A stretch of 64,000 nucleotides of DNA from the NCBI GenBank assembly GCA_024213275.1, contig JANAVG010000012.1, forward strand, positions 1 through 64,000, written 5' to 3'. Within the stretch, counting starts at the first letter, position 1; each line of letters opens with the position of its first letter. The position numbers were made by a program, and so were the translations under genes. This document shows, one piece after another, positions 19,323 to 31,105 of the stretch. The stretch is from Rossellomorea sp. BNER (GTDB taxonomy: Bacteria; Bacillota; Bacilli; Bacillales; Bacillaceae_B). The notes under the pieces are model-generated. The model made no database searches. It was not told the DNA's origin and worked only from the letters and a program-made list of their open reading frames with translations.

Positions 19323-20246
19323 TTATTGGTTCAAATCAACATCTGATTCTTTTTCTTCTCGATTATAAGGGTTAATATGGACAAATACATCTTGGACATG
19401 GTCCTCTTCTAATAATTTCTCTTTTACTCTTTTTCCTACTCTATGCCCTTCTTCTACAGTAATATGAGGATCAACACTGATTTTCAAATCAATGATGACA
19501 TAATGACCATGTTCTCTTGCATGCAATTCATCTAGTTCTAATACACCTGGAACGGCTTTGATTATCTCCTTAAGTTCTAGAGTATCTTCATCATGAAGTA
19601 CATGATCTAATGTATTATGAATGGATTCCTTCCCCAATGTCCAAGCGATTTTCAAAATAAACAATGCTACAATCAATCCTGCAGCTGGATCCCCATATAC
19701 CAGCCAACCAATATCAAAGTAACCCCCTAGCATTGAAGCACCAATACCAAATAAGGCAGCGAGCGAAGAAAATACATCTGAGCGATGTTCGTGGGCATTA
19801 ACAATGAGAGCATCACTATTTAACTTCTTACCCAAACGATACTTATATTGAAACATTGCTTCTTTCACAATAATGGAAAACGCAACTGCATATATGGCTA
19901 TCGATGTTGGAGGAGAAATAGGTTTAAAGAAAGATTCGATGGCTGATTTCCCAATTTCTATTCCAACTAAAAATAATAAAACCGCTACAATAATAGCAGC
20001 AATTGACTCGGCCTTCCCATGTCCGTAGGGGTGATCTTCATCGGGAGGTTGCTTAGCTGCTTTCAATCCAATGTAAACAGCCAATGAACCTACTACATCT
20101 GAGGCGGAATGAACGGCATCAGCAATTAGCGCCCTACTATTCCCTGCGACACCCGCCCACCACTTGATTAGAGCTAATATAATATTTCCGATCACTCCTA
20201 CTAATGCAGCAAACTCTGCCTTCTTAAACCGATCCTCATTACTCAT
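19323..20246 (-). CDS. Cation diffusion facilitator (CDF) metal exporter
   Basis: CDF proteins export divalent metals (Zn, Mn, Fe, Co) by proton antiport. The 307-residue protein has six membrane spans, the metal-binding pair HxxxD in ADAVHSASDVV (span 2, near residue 45) and HEHRSDVFSS (span 5, near 153), and a cytoplasmic C-terminal ferredoxin-like domain (from about 205) with the HAREHGH segment. It precedes the LapA gene by 22 bp. The metal cannot be read from sequence with confidence; the residues resemble MamM/YdfM-like Mn/Zn exporters. Confidence 0.9.
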   Translation of the reverse strand: MSNEDRFKKAEFAALVGVIGNIILALIKWWAGVAGNSRALIADAVHSASDVVGSLAVYIGLKAAKQPPDEDHPYGHGKAESIAAIIVAVLLFLVGIEIGKSAIESFFKPISPPTSIAIYAVAFSIIVKEAMFQYKYRLGKKLNSDALIVNAHEHRSDVFSSLAALFGIGASMLGGYFDIGWLVYGDPAAGLIVALFILKIAWTLGKESIHNTLDHVLHDEDTLELKEIIKAVPGVLELDELHAREHGHYVIIDLKISVDPHITVEEGHRVGKRVKEKLLEEDHVQDVFVHINPYNREEKESDVDLNQ

Positions 20247-20343
20247 TACTCATAGCTCCTTCTCCATTTACTCATTCTATATTCTAACCTAAGCAATCGG
20301 AAAAAAACGTATTAGAGCTGTATAAATCATTATCTCCTTAACG

Positions 20344-20396
20344 AAAAAAGGACTAATTCTAGAACAGTCTGCTCTAATCATTAGTCCTTTTTCTTA
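20344..20396 (-). terminator. secDF terminator
   Basis: On the minus strand AAAGGACTAAT and ATTAGTCCTTT pair, with further pairing of AGA/TCT inside, and a T run follows (20344-20349). It directly follows the secDF stop codon. Confidence 0.85.
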
Positions 20397-20397
20397 T

Positions 20398-22665
20398 TTA
20401 TACCTGTGGTTCATCTGATGTTATTTTTTTCTCTTTATATGTTTTAATAGTGCCTTTCTTCTTAAGCTCTCGTTTCTTCATCACCAACCAAAGCTGTGCA
20501 GCAATAAACACAGAAGAATACGTACCTGAAACAAGACCTACTAATAAGGCGATTGAGAAGTTTCGAATCGATTCACTTCCGAAAACAAGCAGTCCAATCA
20601 CCGTTAGTACTACCGTTAAAACCGTGTTTACCGACCTTCCCAATGTTTGACGTAAACTCTGGTTTACTGCTATTTCAATGTCTTCAACCGTTTTTAAGCG
20701 ACGCTTCTTATGAAGATTTTCTCTTAAACGGTCGAAAGTTACAATCGTATCGTTTATAGAGTAACCAACAATGGTCAATACAGCTGCGATAAAGGTAATG
20801 TCCACTTCTAATCTTGTTAAACTAAAGAATGCGATGATAAAAAAAGCATCATGTAATAAGGCAACAATTGACGCAACCGCCATTCTCCATTCAAATCTAA
20901 CAGTAACATAGATAACAATACCTACTGCCGCAATCGCAACCGCCATGATTGCGTTTTTAGCGAGCTCTTTTCCAACTATTGGGGAAACTGTAGATATACT
21001 CGGTTCGGTTCCATACAGCTCTTTAAAATGATTTTTTAAATCAGCAATCTCTTCTTTACTCAAATCTTCTGTATATCTGACAACCGCAACATTTTGGTCA
21101 TCACCAGAGACGACAATTTGGTCTGTTGAGAGATTCACTTTTTCTAATTCCGCTTCCACTTCCTCTTTTGTAAAGCTTTCTTCTGCCATAATCTGCATTC
21201 TTGAACCACTTGTAAAATCAATTCCAAGATTTAGTCTTAGTATAGAAATTACTATGATTCCGGCTATAATGAGGATGGCAGAAAACGAGAAAAATTTCTT
21301 TCTATGCTTCGCGAAATCAAATGAATCAAAACGTGTCGGTAAGTCTAGAGTATCATAGTTTTCGGACAGGTCTTTAATATCCTTCTTCTTAACCCCAAAC
21401 CAACCAGGCTTTTCATTAAAGAAACGACTATTGACCCAAAGACCTAGTAATACGCGTGATGCCCATACAGATGTAATGAAACTTGTTATAATACTAATGA
21501 TCAGCATTGTAGCAAACCCTTTTACTGAGCTTGTCCCAAAAGCAAATAATACACCTGCTGCTAACAATGTAGTTAGGTTTGCATCTAAAATGGTTAAGAA
21601 TGATGATTTATTTCCAGCTGCAAAGGCGGATCGAATGGATTTTCCCACACGAATTTCCTCTTTGATTCGTTCATAGGTTATGATATTGGCATCCACGGCC
21701 ATACCTACCCCTAATACGATTGCCGCTATACCAGGTAAGGTCAGAACCCCATTCATTAAATTAAATAGTAATAAAACTAAGTAAATATATACAGAAATCG
21801 TAACCGTTGCAATAAAGCCTGGGAAACGATAATAGAACAACATAAATAGATAAACTAATGCAATTCCCACGATTCCTGCTAAAGCTGTTTTATCTAATGC
21901 TTGTTGGCCAAATTGAGCACCAACAGAGGTAGAGTAGATTTCTTTCAATTTAACTGGTAACGCACCAGCATTTAATAAGGATGCTAAGTCTTTAGCTTCG
22001 GTTACAGTAAATTGACCCGTTATTTGAACTTCACTAGAATTGATGGGTTCATCCACCATTGGGTCGGATAAATATTTTGGATCTTCTGACTTTGAAGCTT
22101 TCTCGTATGAATCTTTTCCCTCTTCAAAATCAAGCCAAATGACGAGTTTATTGTCTGGGAAAGGTTTCTGTGAAAGCTCTTTTGTTAATTCATAAAATTT
22201 GGAGTGATCTTTCAATTTAAGAGAAACGATAGGATTATTGTTTTGATCAAAAGCTTGCTTTGCTCCTCCAGAAACAAGGTCAGAGCCATCTAGTCTAACT
22301 TTGTCATTAATATCTCTGAAAGATAGATTTGCCTGGGTAGAAAGAATCTTTCTAGCTTGGTTTTGATTTTCTACACCTGCAAGCTGAACACGAATTCGGT
22401 TTCCATCTTCAATTTGAATATTAGGTTCACTTACTCCTAAAACATTTATCCGTTCCTCAAGGGCATCAGCTGTATTTGCTACAACATCACGATCAATCTT
22501 TTGCCCTTCTTTCGCTGGCTTCACTTCATAAAGAACCTCAAAGCCACCTTGTAGATCTAGTCCTAATTTAATATTCCCTAAAATATTTTGGCTCGTTGCT
22601 CCAATTGCACTGCCTAGTAAAAGCACAATTAAAAAGAAAGCAATGATCCGGCCACGTTTAACCAT
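20398..22665 (-). CDS. secDF: Protein translocase subunit SecDF (fused)
   Basis: SecDF uses the proton gradient to help pull secreted proteins through SecYEG. The 755-residue protein is the natural SecD-SecF fusion of Bacillus: SecD half with LGLDLQGGFE near residue 33 and six spans, SecF half from about 455 with LGIDFTSGSRMQ and six spans. ATG 22665 is chosen since homologues begin (M)xKRGRxIAFF; AAGGAGG stands 12 bp upstream, rather far. A GC-rich hairpin lies in the leader (22693-22710). In B. subtilis secDF is at the same site. Confidence 0.95.
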   Translation of the reverse strand: MVKRGRIIAFFLIVLLLGSAIGATSQNILGNIKLGLDLQGGFEVLYEVKPAKEGQKIDRDVVANTADALEERINVLGVSEPNIQIEDGNRIRVQLAGVENQNQARKILSTQANLSFRDINDKVRLDGSDLVSGGAKQAFDQNNNPIVSLKLKDHSKFYELTKELSQKPFPDNKLVIWLDFEEGKDSYEKASKSEDPKYLSDPMVDEPINSSEVQITGQFTVTEAKDLASLLNAGALPVKLKEIYSTSVGAQFGQQALDKTALAGIVGIALVYLFMLFYYRFPGFIATVTISVYIYLVLLLFNLMNGVLTLPGIAAIVLGVGMAVDANIITYERIKEEIRVGKSIRSAFAAGNKSSFLTILDANLTTLLAAGVLFAFGTSSVKGFATMLIISIITSFITSVWASRVLLGLWVNSRFFNEKPGWFGVKKKDIKDLSENYDTLDLPTRFDSFDFAKHRKKFFSFSAILIIAGIIVISILRLNLGIDFTSGSRMQIMAEESFTKEEVEAELEKVNLSTDQIVVSGDDQNVAVVRYTEDLSKEEIADLKNHFKELYGTEPSISTVSPIVGKELAKNAIMAVAIAAVGIVIYVTVRFEWRMAVASIVALLHDAFFIIAFFSLTRLEVDITFIAAVLTIVGYSINDTIVTFDRLRENLHKKRRLKTVEDIEIAVNQSLRQTLGRSVNTVLTVVLTVIGLLVFGSESIRNFSIALLVGLVSGTYSSVFIAAQLWLVMKKRELKKKGTIKTYKEKKITSDEPQV

Positions 22666-22692
22666 TATGTATATATTCCTCCTTGCCGTAAT

Positions 22693-22731
22693 GTGGGGGT
22701 AACCCCCTACCATTCAATTAGCCCGATTATA
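22693..22731 (-). promoter_or_regulatory. secDF leader: -10-like TATAAT and GC-rich hairpin
   Basis: On the minus strand TATAAT (22726-22731) is followed 16 bp later by GTAGGGGGTTACCCCCAC (22693-22710), which folds into a short, very strong hairpin just before the AAGGAGG site. The -35 region is weak. Whether the hairpin affects translation or mRNA stability is unknown. Confidence 0.45.
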
Positions 22732-22795
22732 TATAGAATTATTTCAACATTTTTATTATGTATGAGAAAAAAAACAGTGTCAATTTGTTTTCCCT

Positions 22796-23116
22796 TTATT
22801 TCCTGTCTTTATTAGAGCGGAATAAATCATTTAATTCTTCTTCATCTAGATCTGTAAACCAATTTGGAGATCGGAATGCTTCCACCGTCTCAAAATTCAT
22901 ATACTCTCCAGGTTTTACGCTCAAGATATCACTCACAAGCTGAAACAATCGCGGATGGCCATTTGTTTTTTTCCATTTCTTTTTTAATAAGTAAGTCCAT
23001 AGGCTACTAATGGTTGCATCTTTGTAACCCAATACTTCGAATTCCTCTACTTTACTCTTTAATGCCGGGTATAACATATCATAATAGTGAAGGTATGGAT
23101 GCTCATTCCCATTCAT
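22796..23116 (-). CDS. comN: Post-transcriptional regulator ComN
   Basis: ComN is a small cytoplasmic protein that in B. subtilis promotes accumulation of comE competence mRNA and localises to division sites. The 106-residue product is a compact, all-soluble protein with the family's LKSKVEEFEVLGYKDAT and DILSVKPGEYMNFETVEA segments. It lies between secDF and spoVB, the position of B. subtilis yrzD (comN). A weak GGGGGAAAGGG site precedes ATG 23116. spoVB is divergent. Confidence 0.88.
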   Translation of the reverse strand: MNGNEHPYLHYYDMLYPALKSKVEEFEVLGYKDATISSLWTYLLKKKWKKTNGHPRLFQLVSDILSVKPGEYMNFETVEAFRSPNWFTDLDEEELNDLFRSNKDRK

Positions 23117-23229
23117 TCCCTTTCCCCCGCTTCATATCAAAATGGTAACAACTTGTCATGCTTTGTCCATCTTGTTGCATATACATTATTGTATATGATA
23201 ATACCATTTTTGAGAAGGCAGGGAATTTT

Positions 23230-24774
23230 ATGTCAAAATTTTTGAAAGGCACAATGATTCTAATGGCCGCTGCCCTGATCACAAGAGTATTAGGGTTTGT
23301 TAATCGAATTATTATTGCCAGATTTATCGGAGAAGAAGGAGTAGGGCTGTATATGATGGCTTTCCCTACACTCATTCTTGTCATCACGATTACACAGTTA
23401 GGATTACCTGTCGCCATCTCAAAATGTGTTGCAGAAGCAGAAGCTCAAGGAGATACTCGTAAAGTAAAAAAGATCCTTGCAGTTAGTTTAGCCATTACGG
23501 GATCACTATCGATTATTTTTACACCTGCATTGATTTTACTTGCCCCCCTTCTCTCTGACACACTATTCACAGATCAAAGAATCTATTATCCCTTAGTAGC
23601 CATTGCCCCAATCATTCCGATTGTGGCAATTTCATCTGTGATAAGAGGGTATTTCCAAGGAAGACAAAATATGAAACCAGCAGCATATTCACAAGTAATT
23701 GAACAAATCGTTAGAATTACCCTTATAGCAGTGATGACAAAAGCTTTTCTACCATACGGAATTGAATTTGCTGCAGCAGGTGCAATGGTAGCTTCGGTAA
23801 TAGGAGAGTTAGCTTCACTCCTTTATATGTTTACAACTTTTAAATTAAAAAAGAAATTTAGAATTCGCAAAAACTTTTTTAAGTCAATCTCAAAAGGGAA
23901 ATCAACTCTTCAAGAACTAATGACCGTCGCCTTACCTACTACTGGTAGTCGAATGATTGGTTCTGTAGCATGGTTTCTAGAGCCGATTGTAGTTTCACAA
24001 AGCTTACTGATAGCAGGTGTTGCCGGAACGCTCGCTACAAAGCAGTATGGAATGTTGACAGGATTTGCACTCCCGCTTCTATTTCTACCTTCATTCGTTA
24101 CCGTTTCGCTATCGACATCCCTTGTTCCAGCGATTAGTGAGGCCAATTCACAAAAAAATTATAAATTGATCGAACACAGATTACAACAAGCACTCCGTTT
24201 CTGCTTGATAACGGGGGGTATTGCCGTTATTCTCCTATTTGTATATTCAGAACCATTAATGACCCTTATGTATGGCAGTAAAAGTGGTGCACCCTTTATC
24301 ACACTCATGGCACCGTTCTTTCTTTTCTATTATTACCAAGGGCCATTGCAAGCTGTTTTACAAGCATTAGATCTAGCAAGGGCCGCTATGATTAACAGCC
24401 TTATTGGGGCGATATTGAAAACCGGTCTTATCTTTGTTCTTGCTTCACAACCGAAACTAGGAATTTACGGGGCAGCATTAGCAATTGTAACAGGAATTAT
24501 GCTCGTAACACTTTTACACTTTGCTACTATACTTAAGAAAATTCCAATGACGATTTATATAAGTGATTATCTTAAGTTTATTGTTGTACTAATTTCATCA
24601 GGGTACACAGGACATTATATCTATCATCATTTTCTATTAGATGAAAGTCTGATCATACGACTACTTACTGGTGTAAGTATTACTACATTTAGCTATCTAG
24701 TTTTATCCATTGCATTGCGACTAGTAACAAGGGAGGATTTAAAAAGAATTCCATTTATTAATAAGTGGTTTTAA
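23230..24774 (+). CDS. spoVB: Stage V sporulation protein B (MOP-superfamily flippase-like)
   Basis: SpoVB belongs to the polysaccharide-transport (PST/MurJ-like) branch of the MOP superfamily and is needed for spore cortex peptidoglycan synthesis. The 514-residue protein has about 14 hydrophobic spans and the characteristic N-terminus KFLKGTMILMAAALITRVLG. ATG 23230 is chosen from that and from AAGGCAGGG upstream; an in-frame start at 23158 is only open sequence. It is divergent from comN; a mother-cell sigma-E promoter is expected but I could not fix one by eye. Confidence 0.93.
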   Translation: MSKFLKGTMILMAAALITRVLGFVNRIIIARFIGEEGVGLYMMAFPTLILVITITQLGLPVAISKCVAEAEAQGDTRKVKKILAVSLAITGSLSIIFTPALILLAPLLSDTLFTDQRIYYPLVAIAPIIPIVAISSVIRGYFQGRQNMKPAAYSQVIEQIVRITLIAVMTKAFLPYGIEFAAAGAMVASVIGELASLLYMFTTFKLKKKFRIRKNFFKSISKGKSTLQELMTVALPTTGSRMIGSVAWFLEPIVVSQSLLIAGVAGTLATKQYGMLTGFALPLLFLPSFVTVSLSTSLVPAISEANSQKNYKLIEHRLQQALRFCLITGGIAVILLFVYSEPLMTLMYGSKSGAPFITLMAPFFLFYYYQGPLQAVLQALDLARAAMINSLIGAILKTGLIFVLASQPKLGIYGAALAIVTGIMLVTLLHFATILKKIPMTIYISDYLKFIVVLISSGYTGHYIYHHFLLDESLIIRLLTGVSITTFSYLVLSIALRLVTREDLKRIPFINKWF

Positions 24775-24883
24775 TAAAGGTACACGAATCATGGAGAAAT
24801 GCTAAGTTCACGCCATAGACCTATCTCGTTGAAGCAGGATTAAGTTAGTTTATTGCTAACCCTTATAATTATGGTAAACAATA

Positions 24884-24933
24884 ATAAAAGACGATTCACA
24901 AAGGAACTTCTTCCTTTTGAATCGCCTTTTTAC
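24884..24933. terminator. Bidirectional terminator between spoVB and the DUF421 gene
   Basis: GACGATTCACAAAGGA and TCCTTTTGAATCGCC (24890-24905, 24912-24926) pair over about 15 bp with A/T tracts at both sides, between convergent genes. Confidence 0.85.
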
Positions 24934-24939
24934 AATTCC

Positions 24940-25596
24940 TTATTTATCTATCTGATCAATGAAAAACTCTCCATTGTGGTAACTGCAAAACGAAATTTCC
25001 TTAAGGTTCGTAAATCCCCTTTTTCTTAATTCTTTTCTTAACCAAAAGTCAGTTTGATTAATCCCTGCTAAGTGGTCCAATTGAATCTTCCCATCTAATA
25101 TGAGGGGAAGTGAAAGCGGTTCTTGAGATTGGCTCCTATTTGTATCGTCTTTCTTTACAATCGATAAACTTCCAGAGGGCTCTAGTATGGCATATTCAAC
25201 CTCAGCCATATTCATCACATCTTTTTCACGTAGTTGCAATAATAAATCATCAAAGTTATACCTTTGCTGCTTCATCGCTTTCTCATCAATTTTCCCATTA
25301 TGGATAATAACCGTCGGCTTACCATCTACTAATTCTCTAAAAGGCTTAGATTTTAGTGAAAGAAAGGCAGTAGTAAGCTGTACTAACAAGAGAATAAGCA
25401 TGGGTATTAAAGTATGTAAAATAGCATCTCTTGGTTCCTCAATTGCCAGCACAGCAAGTTCTGCGATCATAATGTTTACCACAAGGTCTAATACACTTAG
25501 TTCTCCAATTTCTCTTTTTCCCATGACCCTGAAAATAAGTGTAATTACGAAGTATAAAAAAAGCGTCCGTACTATTAGGATAAGATACTCCTCCAT
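24940..25596 (-). CDS. yrbG: DUF421 membrane protein (YrbG-like)
   Basis: This 218-residue protein has three N-terminal membrane spans (about 4-22, 33-52, 61-80) and a cytoplasmic domain with PFRELVDGKPTVIIHNGKI and the DDLLLQLREKDV segment, the usual DUF421/YcaP layout. AAAGGAGGAAGTG precedes the ATG. Relatives (YetF group) have been tied to spore membrane or germination proteins in Bacillus, but this one has no settled role. Location matches B. subtilis yrbG next to spoVB. Confidence 0.88.
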   Translation of the reverse strand: MEEYLILIVRTLFLYFVITLIFRVMGKREIGELSVLDLVVNIMIAELAVLAIEEPRDAILHTLIPMLILLLVQLTTAFLSLKSKPFRELVDGKPTVIIHNGKIDEKAMKQQRYNFDDLLLQLREKDVMNMAEVEYAILEPSGSLSIVKKDDTNRSQSQEPLSLPLILDGKIQLDHLAGINQTDFWLRKELRKRGFTNLKEISFCSYHNGEFFIDQIDK

Positions 25597-25804
25597 TTCA
25601 CTTCCTCCTTTTCAATAGACATAAGCATTTTTTATTATGTACTTGGAAAAAGAAAAGATAATAGGAATTTTTTTCTTTACTACTATCAACAGTTGTATTT
25701 AATTAATACCGTGCAACAAAAATTATAGTCTTTTTTTGATTCTCCTGAATATGCTTGTACTAGGAAATCTTTGTTATTAACTATGTAATGGTTATGGAAG
25801 GGAG

Positions 25805-26200
25805 ATGGAGACAATCGAACTGAAGAAATTAGGGGGAGCAGTGATCTATGGTGTCATGGCCATATTTATTATTGTGATTGTGGCAAGTTTAATCTTCTCA
25901 GTGACACTTCGTTTTACTACACTTCAAGAAAGCTCGATTACATTATTAGTATCGATTATTTCATTTATATCATTATTTATCGGTGGCTTCATGTCTGGTG
26001 GGAAAGGAAAACAAAGGGGATGGATGTTAGGTGGAACAACTGGAGTAGTCTATACCCTTATCATCCTTCTGTTTCAATATCTTGGACATGACACCTTATT
26101 CTCAATGCAGCAAGTGATTTATCACATCTGTTATACACTCACAGCCATGATGGGTGGGATTCTAGGTGTAAATTTAAGTGGTGGGAAGAAAGAGGCATAG
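25805..26200 (+). CDS. yrzE: TIGR04086-family membrane protein (YrzE-like)
   Basis: This 131-residue protein has four hydrophobic spans with the conserved middle GGFMSGGKGKQRGWMLGG (loop after span 2) and a glycine-rich end MMGGILGVNLSGG. AAGGGAG directly abuts the ATG, which is closer than usual; I see no better start. It is divergent from the DUF421 gene and convergent with yajC. Function unknown; conserved at this place in Bacillus. Confidence 0.85.
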   Translation: METIELKKLGGAVIYGVMAIFIIVIVASLIFSVTLRFTTLQESSITLLVSIISFISLFIGGFMSGGKGKQRGWMLGGTTGVVYTLIILLFQYLGHDTLFSMQQVIYHICYTLTAMMGGILGVNLSGGKKEA

Positions 26201-26326
26201 GTTTTATAGCAATTATTCAATTTGGGGTAATACTATAAAGAGCTTAGTTAAGGGCGCGAGTGATGAAATGAAACAGTGAAACCATAGGGATTTGCATATA
26301 TAAGGGGGCACACGGGCGGCGGTGGT

Positions 26327-26443
26327 GGGACTGTCCCAAAAGGGTCCGGAACTATTTTGATTGTCCTATATAGAAGATGATTGAGGGTTTCTTCTTTATA
26401 TGGAAGTTGTGGTTCCTGACAACTAGGTTTTGGGACAACCCCA
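26327..26443. repeat. Family C repeat, copy 2
   Basis: Bounded by GGGACTGTCCC and GGGACAACCCC with inner GGAACTATTTTG, CCTATATAGAAG and GTGGTTCCTGAC. It lies between the convergent yrzE and yajC genes. The preceding stretch (26201-26326) holds no gene and ends in an unusual G-rich run near 26304-26326. Confidence 0.8.
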
Positions 26444-26496
26444 CTTTTTTTGCTGATTTATAATTTATATTCAGGATTGTTTATTTTAGAAATAGT

Positions 26497-26563
26497 TGTA
26501 CCAGGTACAAATCAGCCTTTTTGTGCCAGGTACAATTCCTCTCTTTTGTATTTGGCACAAAAA
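26497..26563. repeat. Three tandem near-palindromes
   Basis: TTGTACCAGGTACAA (from 26497), TTGTGCCAGGTACAA (from 26521) and TTGTATTTGGCACAA (from 26546) are successive 15-bp units, about 24-25 bp apart, each close to a palindrome. The last one runs into the A/T tract of the yajC terminator. Spacing and symmetry resemble protein-binding sites or small hairpins; no function is assigned. Confidence 0.7.
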
Positions 26564-26590
26564 AAGAAGCAGCCTCTGGCTGCTTCTTGC
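26558..26590 (-). terminator. yajC terminator
   Basis: AAGAAGCAGCC and GGCTGCTTCTT (26564-26574, 26578-26588) form an 11-bp stem with a 3-nt loop, followed on the minus strand by T residues. It begins right after the yajC stop. Confidence 0.9.
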
Positions 26591-26593
26591 CCA

Positions 26594-26863
26594 TTATACT
26601 GTTGCTTTTTCAGCAACTTCACGTACTGCATTTCGATCGTATGTAAGACGACTTCCGTCACCACATTTAATCACAATCTTGCCTTCTTCAATAGCATCAA
26701 CAATCCCATGTAAGCCACCAATCGTTACAATACGATCTCCTTTTTGAAGTTCATTCTGCATTTGTGAAACCGCTTTTTGGCGTTTTTGCTGTGGGCGAAT
26801 TAACAAGAAGTAGAATAAAACAAACATTAGGAGTAATGGGACCAATGTCATTAAACCATCCAT
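26594..26863 (-). CDS. yajC: Preprotein translocase subunit YajC
   Basis: YajC is the small accessory subunit of the SecDF-YajC complex. The 89-residue protein has one N-terminal span (about 5-20), the motif FYFLLIRPQQKRQK directly after it and a short beta domain with GDRIVTIGGLHGIV. It lies 33 bp after tgt in the same orientation, the usual tgt-yajC pairing (B. subtilis yrbF). Confidence 0.95.
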   Translation of the reverse strand: MDGLMTLVPLLLMFVLFYFLLIRPQQKRQKAVSQMQNELQKGDRIVTIGGLHGIVDAIEEGKIVIKCGDGSRLTYDRNAVREVAEKATV

Positions 26864-26896
26864 GTTTTCAACCTCCTTTCAAAAGTAAATATATGA

Positions 26897-29082
<2,186 letters not shown>

Positions 29083-29116
29083 TGTTCTCACCTTCTTAAC
29101 ATGACCGGTCCATTCA

Positions 29117-29323
29117 CTACTTCAAACGTCCGAAAAAATAAAACACAATCGACAGTATAACACTAATCAGGACCGAGGTCATAATCGGAAAATAAAAAGT
29201 TGCATTTTCTTTCTTAATGACAATGTCTCCTGGTAGCTTTCCAATTTTAATAAATTGCATCAGAAAACCTAAAATGAGGAGGATTCCTCCAATGATCATT
29301 AGTGTCTTGGGTAGTCCTGTCAC
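29117..29323 (-). CDS. yrzS: DUF2905 small membrane protein (YrzS-like)
   Basis: A 68-residue protein with two hydrophobic spans (about 8-26 and 45-64) separated by the conserved [20 protein letters not shown], the hallmark of DUF2905. It overlaps the end of ruvB by 4 bp and precedes queA, as in B. subtilis. Function unknown. Confidence 0.9.
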   Translation of the reverse strand: MTGLPKTLMIIGGILLILGFLMQFIKIGKLPGDIVIKKENATFYFPIMTSVLISVILSIVFYFFGRLK

Positions 29324-30321
29324 TTTTCTGGTACCTCCAATTGAAAATGTTCATACACAAGATGTGTCACAATACGCCCGCGTGGTGTACGTTGCAGGAA
29401 GCCAATTTGCAATAGATAAGGTTCATATACATCTTCAATTGTATGTGATTCTTCCCCGATGCTAGCAGAAATCGTATCTAGCCCTACCGGACCTCCCTTG
29501 AAACGTTCAATGATTCCTTTTAATAGCTTATGGTCAATGTGATCAAGACCTAGGCGATCGACTTGTAAAAGCTCTAATGCCTCATGTGCAAGATCTGTTG
29601 TAATCGTTCCATTTCCTTTAACTTGGGCAAAATCCCTAACACGTCTCAGTAAGCGATTGGCTATTCTCGGAGTTCCTCTCGATCTTCTTGCAAGTTCAAA
29701 TGATGCCGGTATGTCCGTACTCGTTTGAAGAATTTCTGAAGTCCGAATGACAATCTCCCTTAACTGCTCTTCTGTATAATATTCTAATCTCGATAAAACA
29801 CCAAATCGATCTCTTAAAGGGGCCGACAATGCACCTGCTCTCGTAGTAGCACCTACGAGGGTAAACGGTGGGAGATCAAGCCGAACAGATCTGGCGCTTG
29901 GTCCATTTCCAATGACAATATCAAGGCAGAAGTCTTCCATGGCAGGGTATAATACTTCCTCTATTGAGCGTGGTAGTCTATGAATTTCATCGATAAATAA
30001 GACATCACCAGGTTCTAATGCAGTCAATATTGCCGCTAAATCTCCCGGTCTTTCAATGGCAGGTCCTGAGGTTGTTCTCAAGTTAACTCCCATTTCATTG
30101 GCGATGACAGCTGCTAGGGTAGTTTTTCCCAATCCAGGTGGTCCGTATAATAATACATGGTCCAGTGTTTCCTGCCTCATTTTTGCTGCCTGAATAAAGA
30201 CCTCAAGATTATTTTTCACCTTATCTTGACCAATATACTGACTTAACGTCTGAGGTCGGAGTGAAAGTTCAAAAGATCCTTCGCTAGTATCTGCTTCGGT
30301 GGATACAATACGATCCTCCAT
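29320..30321 (-). CDS. ruvB: Holliday junction branch migration helicase RuvB
   Basis: RuvB is the hexameric AAA+ motor that drives Holliday junction branch migration with RuvA. The 333-residue protein has Walker [14 protein letters not shown] near residue 58, Walker [11 protein letters not shown] near 107, sensor GATTRAG near 155 and a C-terminal winged helix ending in [11 protein letters not shown]. It follows ruvA by 16 bp. Confidence 0.97.
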   Translation of the reverse strand: MEDRIVSTEADTSEGSFELSLRPQTLSQYIGQDKVKNNLEVFIQAAKMRQETLDHVLLYGPPGLGKTTLAAVIANEMGVNLRTTSGPAIERPGDLAAILTALEPGDVLFIDEIHRLPRSIEEVLYPAMEDFCLDIVIGNGPSARSVRLDLPPFTLVGATTRAGALSAPLRDRFGVLSRLEYYTEEQLREIVIRTSEILQTSTDIPASFELARRSRGTPRIANRLLRRVRDFAQVKGNGTITTDLAHEALELLQVDRLGLDHIDHKLLKGIIERFKGGPVGLDTISASIGEESHTIEDVYEPYLLQIGFLQRTPRGRIVTHLVYEHFQLEVPEK

Positions 30322-30337
30322 TCATAGTTCCTCCTTT

Positions 30338-30940
30338 CTATTTTAATAAGAGTTGAAGGGCTTTCTTAATCATTTCGTCTGTGGATTGCTGATCCCCTTT
30401 TAATTTTGGTGTAATCTTTTTAATTTCTCGTTCAGAATATCCTAGAGCTTTTAGAGCAAGAATGGCTTCTTCTAGCGCCTCATTATGATGCATTTCCTCT
30501 TTTGGTTCATGGAATAGATTTGGAAAATAATCAGGAACAACATCTTGAAGCTTTCCTTTTAAATCTAAAATCATTTGACGGGCCGTCTTCTTCCCAACAC
30601 CGGGAAACTTCGTTAAGAAACGATCATCTTCCTGTTCAATTGCCGATATTACTTGTTGTGGTTCTCCAGAAGCAAGAATAGCTAAAGCCCCTTTAGGACC
30701 GATTCCTGATACATTAAGTAATTTAACAAACAATAATTTTTCTTCATGGGACAAGAAGCCATATAGGGATAAAATATCTTCTCTAACATGCTGATATGTA
30801 AAAATTTGAATCTCCTGATTTTCATATTTTGAAAACAAAAATGGATTCGGTGTATAAATCTGATACCCCACTCCCCCATTTTCTAACACAACATATTCTG
30901 GGCCGACATATGTAACAATGCCTTTGATATATTCATACAT
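30338..30940 (-). CDS. ruvA: Holliday junction DNA helicase subunit RuvA
   Basis: RuvA binds the four-way junction and recruits RuvB. The 200-residue protein has an N-terminal OB fold ([19 protein letters not shown]), two helix-hairpin-helix motifs ([15 protein letters not shown] near 72 and [13 protein letters not shown] near 108) and the C-terminal RuvB-binding domain with ALGYSEREI near 165. Upstream (30941-31100) lies a short AT-rich gap in which the ruvAB promoter is expected. Confidence 0.97.
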   Translation of the reverse strand: MYEYIKGIVTYVGPEYVVLENGGVGYQIYTPNPFLFSKYENQEIQIFTYQHVREDILSLYGFLSHEEKLLFVKLLNVSGIGPKGALAILASGEPQQVISAIEQEDDRFLTKFPGVGKKTARQMILDLKGKLQDVVPDYFPNLFHEPKEEMHHNEALEEAILALKALGYSEREIKKITPKLKGDQQSTDEMIKKALQLLLK

Positions 30941-31105
30941 AGGACTCTCTCCTCTATAATTAATGCTATTTTTCTCTTTAAACAGACTATGCTATTTTAT
31001 CACAACAACGAACGCTATCGTGAAAACTTATCCAAAACACCTGTTCTTATTTTATCAAAATCTCAAAAAAATTGAAGAGGGACGTTTCCCGGTTGCATTA
31101 AAGCG

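Noticed and set aside
23172-23200. Palindrome CATATACA/TGTATATG upstream of spoVB as an operator
   Set aside because: It is AT-rich and short, overlaps the likely promoter region, and nothing ties it to a regulator.
26201-26326. G-rich run before family C copy 2 as a possible G-quadruplex
   Set aside because: The G runs are short and irregular; evidence is too thin to call it.
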